This document shows positions 1 through 5,444 of a DNA stretch of 5,621 nt, in pieces (position 1 is the stretch's first letter; every line of letters starts with the position of its first letter). Source of the stretch: Mageeibacillus sp. UBA1046 (GTDB lineage Bacteria > Bacillota > Clostridia > Saccharofermentanales > DTU023). Under the pieces are notes generated by a model that was given only the letters and a program-made list of their open reading frames with translations, had not been told where the DNA came from and did no database searches. The position numbers and the translations under genes are program-made. The stretch covers positions 297,399-303,019 of the forward strand of contig DCDV01000004.1 of the NCBI GenBank assembly GCA_002316595.1, given 5' to 3'.

Positions 1-35
1 TTACCCAGGCGTTCAGGGCATCTAATAAAGTGCCT
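1..35. repeat. Direct repeat, copy A (module boundary of the surface-protein gene)
   Basis: The first 35 bases match 1681-1715 with one mismatch (position 25, A versus G). Both encode the LLDALNAWV segment on the minus strand. The offset is 1680 bp, exactly 560 codons, so both copies are in the same frame and mark the period of the module. Confidence 0.85.
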
Positions 36-1762
36 GTGCCGAATCCAGCATTTGCGTCTGTGCCGATCTTAAAGTTAAAATCAGCTTTAGTGCCTTTACC
101 CTGTGCTTCGGTAAAACTGCTGCAATTTGTGGCTGAATAAAGACAATTTTTCCCAATACCCTGGGCTGCTGATGTATCCAGCCAGTAACAGTTTGAGACT
201 GAGCTTACATCTTCCGCATATCCTGCAATGCCTCCATCAAAGTTGCTTTCGCTGCCAACACTGGCTGAAACGTGGCCAATATTGTAACAATTGTCTAGAT
301 CTCCCTGATTATATCCTGAGATACCTCCTGCCTCATTCTGGCTGCCTGCACCACTAGCCGTTACATTACCGCTATTGTAGCAATTCTTTACAGAGCCTCC
401 GTTATATCCTGAGTTACCGCCGGCTTCGTTGCTGCCATCTTCGCCTATGGCAGATATAGCGCCGGTATTATAACAATTTGCCACTACACCATAATTATTT
501 CCTATAACACCGCCTGCATTGTTATCAACGACATCTCCACTGGCTGAAACCTGGCCGATATTAAAGCAATTTACTACATTACCGGTTTCATAATTATAAC
601 CGGCAATACCTCCGGCATCGTTACGGCTTAAGTTCGTGCTTCCGCTGGAATGTACAGACCCTGAGTTACTACAATTCGCCAAATTCCCGTAGTTATTGCC
701 TGTAATACCGCCTGCAAAATTAACACCACCGCTGTTCATAGCTGTCACGGTACCGCCATTATTACAACTTTCCAGTGCTGCTACCTTCTCCCCTGAATAA
801 TTGTGTCCGCATATACCACCGGCATAATTTGCTCCTGTCACAATGCCACTTGCGTTTACTTTTCCTGAAAAACTGCAATTGCTTACTATGCTGCTTTCGT
901 TGAAGCCGACTATACCACCTGCATAGTTGTTTTGTCCCGCAGCTAGAGCGTTAATATCACCTAAGACAGATACATTTTTAACAGTTGCGCCTTCGATACG
1001 GCCGAATAATCCTGCACATGATTCGCCATAAATATCATCCTCTGTCATGTTCACAGCAATGCCGCTGATACTCTGGCCGCCGCCTTCAAAGATGCCACTA
1101 AAAGGTTTGAGGTCATTGCCTATCGGAGTCCACTCATAAGCTGAGAGATCAATGTCATTTGTAAGTGTCACAGTCTTGCCGGAGAAGTCGACGGGAACTT
1201 TCTGCCCGTTCAGTCCGTTCACTACGGAAATCAGCCAGGCTAAACCCTCTGCACTTGAAATCTTTACGTTATAGGGATCAGTAAGATCGTCATAGCCTTC
1301 AGTTGGTTTAGTCTTAACTTTCTCTGTCCAGTAGATATAATCCTTTACTGTCAACGTAAAATCTAAAGAGACCTCTCCTTCCAAATTTTTAGCGGTGAGA
1401 ACTACAGGATAGCTCCCTATTTCAAGTCCTGCTGCAATGTCGAGAGTTTTCGCTTCTTCGTTCCAGGCAATTTCTCCGTAATTACTGTCAACCGTCACCT
1501 TGGGCAGCGGTCTGCCTGTCAGTTCAAACTGAGCTGTCGATACATCACTATAGCCAACAGCTAAGGTCATAGACGTTGGACCACTAAAAGCCGGAGCGGA
1601 ATAAATGCTCAGTGTCGGATAACCGTCGTTAGAACCTTCTTTGTAAACCCAGTTGAAATAATCCTGAGATCCCTTGTTACTTACCCAGGCGTTCAGGGCA
1701 TCTAGTAAAGTGCCTTGTTGTCCTTCTGTACCTATCGTAAAGTCAAATGTTTCTTCAGTACC
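1..1762 (-). CDS. Continuation of the GLUG-repeat surface protein: second module, shifted frame, 3' end outside the window
   Basis: The minus-strand frame shifted by +1 from the upstream ORF is open from 1762 to position 1, about 587 codons. It begins GTEETFDFTIGTEG, exactly the segment expected after SAQG. It continues with LLDALNAWVSNKG...DGYPTLSIYSAP, a second He_PIG-like domain (about 1595-1345; AGLEIGSYPVVLTAKN), SSAEGLAWLISVVNGLNG, WTPIGN...PFSGIFEGGG, AGLFG (about 1016-1002), eight or nine GLUG-type repeats, and YWLDTSAAQG (about 190-160). At the left edge it enters a third copy of LLDALNAWV, so more of the gene lies outside. There is no upstream start with a ribosome binding site; the first in-frame ATG (1570) lies inside the Ig-like domain and has no Shine-Dalgarno. 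I therefore read this as the rest of the same gene rather than an independent one. Any cell-wall anchor would be further left. It is untranslated if the frameshift is real and not bypassed. Confidence 0.75.
1681..1715. repeat. Direct repeat, copy B (module boundary of the surface-protein gene)
   Basis: This is the partner of the 1-35 copy, with 34 of 35 bases the same. It lies about 40 bp on the coding-downstream side of the frameshift. Near-identical blocks this far apart could support recombination that gains or loses whole modules; that is inference. Confidence 0.85.
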
Positions 1763-3368
1763 TTATACCCTGTGCTGAGGTAAAGCTGCTGCAATTTGTG
1801 CCTGTATATTCGTTCCTAAACCCTTCGGCTGCTGACGTATCAAGCCAGTAGCAATTGGTCACTTTTATTGTATCATTAGAATTGTATCCTATAACCCCGC
1901 CGGTATAGTTTGTAGAATCACCAGATGCAATCACCGTTCCAACATTGTAACAATTATTAACTACTTCACTACATTGTCCTGCTATGCCACCGGCTCCATT
2001 CGTGCTCTTCTCGATGCCTGTTGCAGTAACAGCACCGCTGTTAAAACAATTCTCTATATCCCCGTAATCTAAACTTCCGGCAATACCGCCTGATTCGTTA
2101 TTACTGGTCGTGCCGCTAGAACTAACTGAGCCACTGTTATAACAGTTAATTATCTTACTTTCGCTTGTTACCGAGTTGATGTTTCCACTGATATATCCTA
2201 CAATGCCCCCAGCGCTATTTTGACTGCTGCCACTTGCATCTACAGCTCCGCTGTTTGAGCTATTGCTCACATAACCATGATTTGTCCCGGCAATTCCTCC
2301 CGCTCGATTAATATTACTCTTTCCGTTGGCGACATTTATCTCTCCGCGGTTTGAGCAATTTCTCACATAAGCCATGTTTAGACCAACAATACCACCGGAT
2401 GAGTTTTTAGAGTTGCTGGCATTTACAGATCCGGAAAAATTACAGTTTTCAATTTCACCGCGGCTATAGCCAGAGATTCCGCCGGAATAGTTATAGTTTG
2501 AAGATGAAGCAGCACTTGCATTTATTTCACCTGAGACAGAGACATTCCGAACAGTACCACTGTCATTAATAAAGCCAAACAAACCGGCATACACACCTCC
2601 AAGAGACGTTGTAATGTCTACTTTAATGTTTCTGATTGTGTACCCGCCGCCTTCAAAGGTGCCACTAAACGGTTTTTGATTATTACCGATCGGGGTCCAT
2701 TCATAAGCTAAGAGATCAATGTCATTCGTAAGTGTTACGGTCTTGCCGTAAAAGGTGGGATCATCCTCACTTGACCCGTTTAGGCCGTTCACCACGGAAA
2801 TCAGCCAGGCCAAGCCCTCAGCACTTGAAATTTCTACGTTACCAGAATCCGTAATAACGTAGCCATCAGGCTTTGCTGTTACAGCCTGCGTCCAATAAGT
2901 GAGAGCCTGCAATAAGGTATCGTTTCCTGCTGATAATATTGCAGATGAAAGGCCAAAATTTTCAGGGATTTGGGGGGCTGCTTCTATTGTCAGTATGAAG
3001 GTCAGCGACGCCTCAGTCTCCAGACCATTTGAGGCAGTTAATACAACGGAATAATTGCCTGCAGGTAACCCTTCTGCAAGGTCCAGAGTTTTTGAAACTT
3101 CGTTCCAGACTATTTTGCCTTCGTAATTCTCGTCTTGCTGCACTGTCGGCTCAGGATTTCCGGTAACTTCATAGGCGGCCGTTGATCTGGCCTCGTATCC
3201 CTCGGACAATACCATAGTAGTATCACCGCTGATAGCGGGGGCAATATTTAAATCTTCTGCTGGCAAAGAGGGGTTAATTTCTTGAGCATTTATGATTATG
3301 CTTAGCGGCAAACAGATGAGCAACATTACCGTGGCCAGTAAGAAACAGAAAAGCTTTTTCCACTTCAT
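1755..3368 (-). CDS. Secreted GLUG-repeat surface protein, N-terminal part (ends at a frameshift)
   Basis: This is the N-terminal 537 aa of a large exported repeat protein. Residues 1-28 form a signal peptide: MKWKK, a hydrophobic core around residues 6-26, and probable cleavage after INA. Residues about 41-128 look like a putative Ig (He_PIG-type) domain, with the typical GLPAGNYSVVLTASNG strand pair. A linker (SSAEGLAWLISVVNGLNG) leads to a WTPIGN...PFSGTFEGGG segment and AGLFG. About six or seven repeats of the form GGIxGxxxGxxxNCxNSGxVxASG follow, at roughly 25-35 residue spacing. This matches GLUG-motif proteins, which probably fold as a beta-helix and act at the cell surface; ligand unknown. 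I chose the ATG at 3368 rather than the one at 3383 because AGGAGAG sits 5 nt upstream of it, and the 3383 ATG abuts that RBS. The frame ends at a TGA (1757-1755) just after YWLDTSAAEG...SAQG. In module two the same point continues, so the stop looks like the result of a frameshift. Confidence 0.85.
   Translation of the reverse strand: MKWKKLFCFLLATVMLLICLPLSIIINAQEINPSLPAEDLNIAPAISGDTTMVLSEGYEARSTAAYEVTGNPEPTVQQDENYEGKIVWNEVSKTLDLAEGLPAGNYSVVLTASNGLETEASLTFILTIEAAPQIPENFGLSSAILSAGNDTLLQALTYWTQAVTAKPDGYVITDSGNVEISSAEGLAWLISVVNGLNGSSEDDPTFYGKTVTLTNDIDLLAYEWTPIGNNQKPFSGTFEGGGYTIRNIKVDITTSLGGVYAGLFGFINDSGTVRNVSVSGEINASAASSSNYNYSGGISGYSRGEIENCNFSGSVNASNSKNSSGGIVGLNMAYVRNCSNRGEINVANGKSNINRAGGIAGTNHGYVSNSSNSGAVDASGSSQNSAGGIVGYISGNINSVTSESKIINCYNSGSVSSSGTTSNNESGGIAGSLDYGDIENCFNSGAVTATGIEKSTNGAGGIAGQCSEVVNNCYNVGTVIASGDSTNYTGGVIGYNSNDTIKVTNCYWLDTSAAEGFRNEYTGTNCSSFTSAQGIRY
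2689..2830. repeat. Module-level direct repeat, first-module copy (second copy near 1122-1263)
   Basis: The DNA encoding SSAEGLAWLISVVNGLNG through KTVTLTNDIDL and EWTPIGN is closely similar between about 2689-2830 and 1122-1263, at an offset of about 1567 bp. The conserved part includes the runs around 2701-2747 and 1134-1180. Small differences, mostly synonymous, and a short length change near the NGLNG segment separate the copies. This supports an internal duplication within the gene. Confidence 0.7.
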
Positions 3369-3390
3369 AATTACTCTCCTCATATGAAGT
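3362..3390 (-). promoter_or_regulatory. Potential start-codon hairpin of the GLUG-repeat gene
   Basis: On the minus strand ACTTCATA (3390-3383) and TATGAAGT (3369-3362) are perfect 8-bp inverted arms separated by 13 nt. The second arm contains the start codon, and the AGGAGAG ribosome binding site lies in the loop. The stem is A/U-rich with only two G-C pairs, so it would be marginally stable. It could tune initiation, for example with temperature, or be a chance palindrome. Confidence 0.4.
3374..3380 (-). promoter_or_regulatory. Ribosome binding site of the GLUG-repeat gene
   Basis: AGGAGAG on the minus strand lies 5 nt before the ATG at 3368. It decides the start in favour of MKWKK over the alternative ATG at 3383, which lies 5' of the RBS. 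Confidence 0.85.
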
Positions 3391-3440
3391 TGTTAATCCA
3401 AATCGAATCTGCGTAGTGTATAAATAATCTTCTATGTCTT

Positions 3441-3469
3441 GGTATACTACCTAAGCAGCGCCACGGCAA
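3441..3469 (-). promoter_or_regulatory. Candidate sigma-A promoter of the GLUG-repeat gene
   Basis: The minus strand shows TTGCCG (3469-3464) and TATACC (3446-3441) separated by exactly 17 bp. Each hexamer matches the housekeeping consensus at four of six positions. The predicted transcript start is near 3434, giving a leader of about 65 nt before the ATG at 3368. No better promoter pair was found between this gene and the 178-aa gene, although an isolated TATAAT exists at 3535-3530. Confidence 0.5.
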
Positions 3470-3491
3470 GTTGATTCGCATAACATCAACT
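3469..3491. promoter_or_regulatory. Palindrome abutting the -35 box (possible operator)
   Basis: AGTTGAT (3469-3475) and ATCAACT (3485-3491) form a perfect 7-bp inverted repeat with a 9-bp spacer. It touches the -35 hexamer of the candidate promoter for the GLUG-repeat gene, with its centre near -46. Dimeric activators commonly bind at this location. No specific regulator can be named from the sequence. Confidence 0.35.
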
Positions 3492-3548
3492 CATCTGCAA
3501 AACAAAATGGATCTATAAACACCTCTTATATTATAATCCAATAATTGC

Positions 3549-3580
3549 AAAAACTATATAGCGATGAGAGAAAATATAGT
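3549..3580 (-). terminator. Weak terminator-like hairpin after the 178-aa gene
   Basis: On the minus strand, 13 nt past the TGA stop at 3593, ACTATAT (3580-3574) and ATATAGT (3559-3553) can pair around a 14-nt loop. A run of five T (3553-3549) follows. The stem is short and A/T-rich and the loop long, so it is at best a weak intrinsic terminator. Some transcription may read through toward the surface-protein gene. Confidence 0.3.
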
Positions 3581-3592
3581 GCTCCTGCTCCC

Positions 3593-4129
3593 TCAGAGTT
3601 CAAACAACTCTCCGTCATCGGAAATGCCAAGAGGATTCACGGTGCGGTTCAGCCAGTTACGGGAAGTCAAATCAGGAGACGGCTCCAGCAGGCTGCTCTT
3701 TTCAAAGTGCGATCTGCTAGTGGAAATAAGATCCTCTTCGCTGTCAATCTCCATTCTCTCAAACAATTTCCAGCGGCTGTCGTCAGGTAAGTGCAGCAGA
3801 AGAATTTGAGTTTTGCCTTCGAATTCGTAGACATCCAATACTTTGAAATGCGCATCACGAGAGGCGACAAACAAGCCCCAGTCTTTCTCGTGTTTGAATT
3901 CAGCAAAATCCGACATGTGATTGGAGAGGATTAAATAACGGTGGCTTGTCATCATGCCCATAGCGAGACTGCTGGCGTCTGTGAAACCGGGTTCCCTGAT
4001 AATCATTCCGGGCTTATACAGGGCTGCTATCCCGGGATCCAGATTCACGTCTCTGACATACCGGCTCAGTCCAGAAAGAGTGTCGTTTATTGTCTGTTCG
4101 ATAAATTTTAGATCGATTTCATTATTCAT
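3593..4129 (-). CDS. Conserved-looking 178-aa protein of unknown function
   Basis: This encodes a 178-aa acidic protein with no signal peptide or membrane segment, so it is probably cytoplasmic. I do not recognise a named family. The most distinctive stretch is at residues about 40-66: KPGMIIREPGFTDASSLA followed by SHRYLILSNHM. It is followed by EKDWGLFVASRDAHFKVLDVY and TQILLLHLPDDSRWKLF. Alternating hydrophobic strands (YLILSN, WGLFVA, FKVLDVY, QILLLHL) suggest a small alpha/beta domain. The C-terminus ends in NPLGISDDGELFEL. I chose the ATG at 4129 because AAAAGGAG lies 7 nt upstream; an ATG at 4147 precedes that RBS and would add MKRSIN. The gene has its own promoter and is divergent from the ADP-ribosylglycohydrolase gene. 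A functional link between the two is possible but unsupported. Confidence that it is a real gene is high; its function is unknown. Confidence 0.8.
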   Translation of the reverse strand: MNNEIDLKFIEQTINDTLSGLSRYVRDVNLDPGIAALYKPGMIIREPGFTDASSLAMGMMTSHRYLILSNHMSDFAEFKHEKDWGLFVASRDAHFKVLDVYEFEGKTQILLLHLPDDSRWKLFERMEIDSEEDLISTSRSHFEKSSLLEPSPDLTSRNWLNRTVNPLGISDDGELFEL

Positions 4130-4136
4130 GTTGATG

Positions 4137-4144
4137 CTCCTTTT
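4137..4144 (-). promoter_or_regulatory. Ribosome binding site of the 178-aa gene
   Basis: AAAAGGAG on the minus strand is 7 nt before the ATG at 4129. It favours MNNEIDLKF as the N-terminus over the ATG at 4147, which lies on the 5' side of this site. Confidence 0.85.
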
Positions 4145-4147
4145 CAT

Positions 4148-4165
4148 TCAGCGGTTTGCCGCTGA
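4148..4165 (-). promoter_or_regulatory. Hairpin at the predicted 5' end of the 178-aa gene's mRNA
   Basis: TCAGCGG and CCGCTGA form a perfect 7-bp stem with a 4-nt loop (CAAA in the mRNA sense). It begins within one or two bases of the predicted transcript start and ends three bases before the ribosome binding site. No T run follows it, so it is not a terminator. 5'-terminal stem-loops of this kind can protect mRNA from 5'-end-dependent decay; that role is inferred here. Confidence 0.5.
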
Positions 4166-4172
4166 CTACTTC

Positions 4173-4201
4173 AAAATATCAGCCTTCGCCGTTGTGTTCA
4201 A
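4173..4201 (-). promoter_or_regulatory. Candidate extended -10 promoter of the 178-aa gene
   Basis: The minus strand shows TTGAAC (4201-4196), a 17-bp spacer and TATTTT (4178-4173), with TGA just before the -10, which fits a TGn extended -10. Each hexamer matches consensus at four of six positions. The predicted start is near 4166-4167, giving a leader of under 40 nt. Confidence 0.5.
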
Positions 4202-4309
4202 GAACTAAGGTGACCGAATGCACTATCTGCTGTTATAGCCAATATTATGTTTGCTTGCAGCTCTGACATACATAGCTTTTTGAGTTTTTATGCTGCCTCC
4301 TTGAAGTTT

Positions 4310-4330
4310 CCCTGTATAATGAACGCAGGG
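4310..4330 (+). promoter_or_regulatory. Consensus -10 box inside an inverted repeat, likely promoter of the ADP-ribosylglycohydrolase gene
   Basis: TATAAT (4315-4320) is a perfect -10 hexamer. It is flanked by CCCTG (4310-4314) and CAGGG (4326-4330), a 5-bp inverted repeat with an 11-bp spacer. No good -35 is present at 16-18 bp, so the promoter may be weak or need an activator. The flanking palindrome could be an operator. Transcription from here would give a leader of about 180 nt containing the tandem repeats. Confidence 0.4.
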
Positions 4331-4393
4331 CTTGCCTGAAAACTACTGTATTCTGAGGACACACTTGAAATTTAGCCGAATATCAGGTGAAAG

Positions 4394-4467
4394 AAATAAT
4401 ACACAGAAAGCCGTGCAAGGGGGCGAACGAAAATAATATGCAGAAAGCTGCGCAAGGGGCGGAGACG
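4394..4467 (+). repeat. Two imperfect 37-bp tandem repeats in the ADP-ribosylglycohydrolase leader
   Basis: Copy one (4394-4430) and copy two (4431-4467) abut head to tail. Over the first 29 positions they differ at four bases; the last eight diverge. The shared core is AAATAATA, then CAGAAAG, then GCAAGGGG. Copy two contains an ATG (4438) opening a 12-codon frame without a suitably placed ribosome binding site. The repeats could be tandem protein-binding sites, leader RNA elements or a neutral duplication. Confidence 0.6.
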
Positions 4468-4494
4468 CAAAGATAATCGCCTTCAACAAATATT

Positions 4495-4501
4495 CAAGGA
4501 G
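4495..4501 (+). promoter_or_regulatory. Ribosome binding site of the ADP-ribosylglycohydrolase gene
   Basis: CAAGGAG ends 7 nt before the ATG at 4509, a near-ideal spacing. It fixes MLGAIIGD as the N-terminus, which also matches where this family normally starts. Confidence 0.88.
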
Positions 4502-4508
4502 ATGACTT

Positions 4509-5444
4509 ATGCTGGGAGCAATCATTGGCGACATTGTAGGTTCGCGGTTCGAATTCAACAACCATAAGAGCAAGAAGTTTGAGCTGTTCACTGAAGACTG
4601 TTCTGTCACTGATGACAGCATAATGACGCTGGCTGTTGCCAAAGCGATCATGGAAACAGTTAAGAGCGTCACGCCTTCTCAGCGCTATGATTTTGAATTC
4701 CATGAGCAGCTCTCCCGTCAGACTGTGAAATTTATGCAGGAGATTGGGCGCAAGTATCCTGACAGCGGCTATGGCGGCATGTTCGGCAGATGGATCTTCA
4801 GCGCTGATCCTCAGCCTTATAACAGCTTTGGCAACGGAGCTGCCATGCGTGTCAGTCCGGTGGGTTTCTTTGCCGATTCGGAAGGGGACACGATTGACCT
4901 GGCAAATTCGGTGACAGCAGTCAGTCATAACCATCCAGAAGGGTTTAAGGGTGCGGCTGCCACGGCTGTGGCCATCTATATGGCGCGGACAGGGGCTCTC
5001 AAGAGTGAGATACGTGAGCGCATCGAAAGTGACTATTACCCGCTGGACTTCACTATTGATCAGATCCGGCCGACCTATCGCTTCAATGAAACCTGTCAGG
5101 AGACTGTGCCCCAGGCGATTCAGTGCTTTCTGGAAGCGTCCGGCTTTGAAGACGCGATCCGCAATGCCATCTCAATTGGAGGTGACAGCGATACTATAGC
5201 CGCCATAACCGGGTCAATTGCCGAGGCCTACTATGGCATTCCTGAGGATATTGAGGCGAAGGCGCTTAGCTATCTGGACAGCTGTCTGAGGCAGATTTTT
5301 GACGAGTGGGCAGCCTTCCTGCCGCCGCAAAACGAGCAATACAAGCTATTGACCAAGTATATCGGCAGACTTGCTCCCCGCACAACGACTGCTGATGTCC
5401 GTCTGTCTGACTGGGAGAACTTTCCTTACAGAGAGTTTAAATAG
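4509..5444 (+). CDS. ADP-ribosylglycohydrolase family protein (DraG/ARH-like), C-terminal domain cut by a TAG
   Basis: This 311-aa protein belongs to the ADP-ribosylglycohydrolase family, whose members use a di-metal (usually Mg or Mn) centre to cleave ADP-ribose from modified substrates. Visible motifs are the N-terminal GAIIGDIVGSRFEF (3-16), metal-binding TDDS (34-37), GRKYPDSGYGG (80-90), NSFGNGAAMRVSPVG (105-119), SHNHPEG (139-145), PLDFTIDQIRPTY (178-190) and the second metal site GGDSDT (224-229), followed by IAAITGSIAEAYYG. The catalytic core therefore looks intact and ends near residue 270. The real substrate is not predictable from sequence; it is probably cytosolic. Residues about 275-311 (EQYKLLTKYIGRL onward) do not belong to the core and resemble the start of a DUF6508-type C-terminal domain. 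That domain continues in frame after the TAG (5442-5444), so this product may be a truncated form of a two-domain protein. Translation signals are strong. Confidence 0.92.
   Translation: MLGAIIGDIVGSRFEFNNHKSKKFELFTEDCSVTDDSIMTLAVAKAIMETVKSVTPSQRYDFEFHEQLSRQTVKFMQEIGRKYPDSGYGGMFGRWIFSADPQPYNSFGNGAAMRVSPVGFFADSEGDTIDLANSVTAVSHNHPEGFKGAAATAVAIYMARTGALKSEIRERIESDYYPLDFTIDQIRPTYRFNETCQETVPQAIQCFLEASGFEDAIRNAISIGGDSDTIAAITGSIAEAYYGIPEDIEAKALSYLDSCLRQIFDEWAAFLPPQNEQYKLLTKYIGRLAPRTTTADVRLSDWENFPYREFK

Larger units (their letters stand above)
4166..4508. other. Divergent intergenic region between the 178-aa gene and the ADP-ribosylglycohydrolase gene
   Basis: About 340 bp with no credible protein gene. 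It holds the leftward promoter (4173-4201), a consensus -10 for the rightward gene (4315-4320) within a small inverted repeat, and two tandem 37-bp repeats (4394-4467). The rightward RBS is at 4495-4501. The stretch 4202-4300 shows nothing I can identify; its tiny minus-strand frames (for example 23 codons ending at 4198) lack a suitably spaced ribosome binding site. Confidence 0.6.

Noticed and set aside
127..357. 76-codon plus-strand frame within the surface-protein gene
   Set aside because: It lies antisense to clear GLUG-repeat coding sequence, has no ribosome binding site, and its composition follows the repeats on the other strand.
1755..1770. Programmed +1 ribosomal frameshift like that in prfB
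   Set aside because: The site (AGG TAC TGA) lacks the CUU-UGA slippery context and the upstream internal Shine-Dalgarno seen in release-factor-2 genes; a plain indel is simpler.
3530..3535. TATAAT on the minus strand as a second promoter for the surface-protein gene
   Set aside because: No acceptable -35 hexamer lies 16-18 bp upstream, and the surrounding sequence is simply A/T-rich.
3545..3809. Two overlapping 81-codon plus-strand frames, and a 79-codon minus-strand frame at 3667-3906
   Set aside because: They are shadows of the 178-aa gene in other frames, without ribosome binding sites or recognisable motifs.
4198..4269. 23-codon minus-strand frame with an AAGGAGG about 26 nt upstream (4302-4296)
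   Set aside because: The spacing is far too long for initiation and the frame overlaps the predicted promoter of the 178-aa gene.
4438..4476. 12-codon frame (MQKAAQGAETQR) in the leader, considered as a regulatory upstream ORF
   Set aside because: It has no properly spaced ribosome binding site, and its similarity to copy-one sequence is explained by the DNA repeat.
4494..4934. 146-codon minus-strand frame overlapping the ADP-ribosylglycohydrolase gene (and the 109-codon one at 4343-4672)
   Set aside because: They are antisense to a well-supported enzyme gene carrying conserved motifs, and show no family features of their own.
5442..5444. Genome-wide reassignment of TAG to a sense codon
   Set aside because: Only one TAG is informative here, and the other two genes contain no in-frame TAG, so the window cannot support code reassignment.
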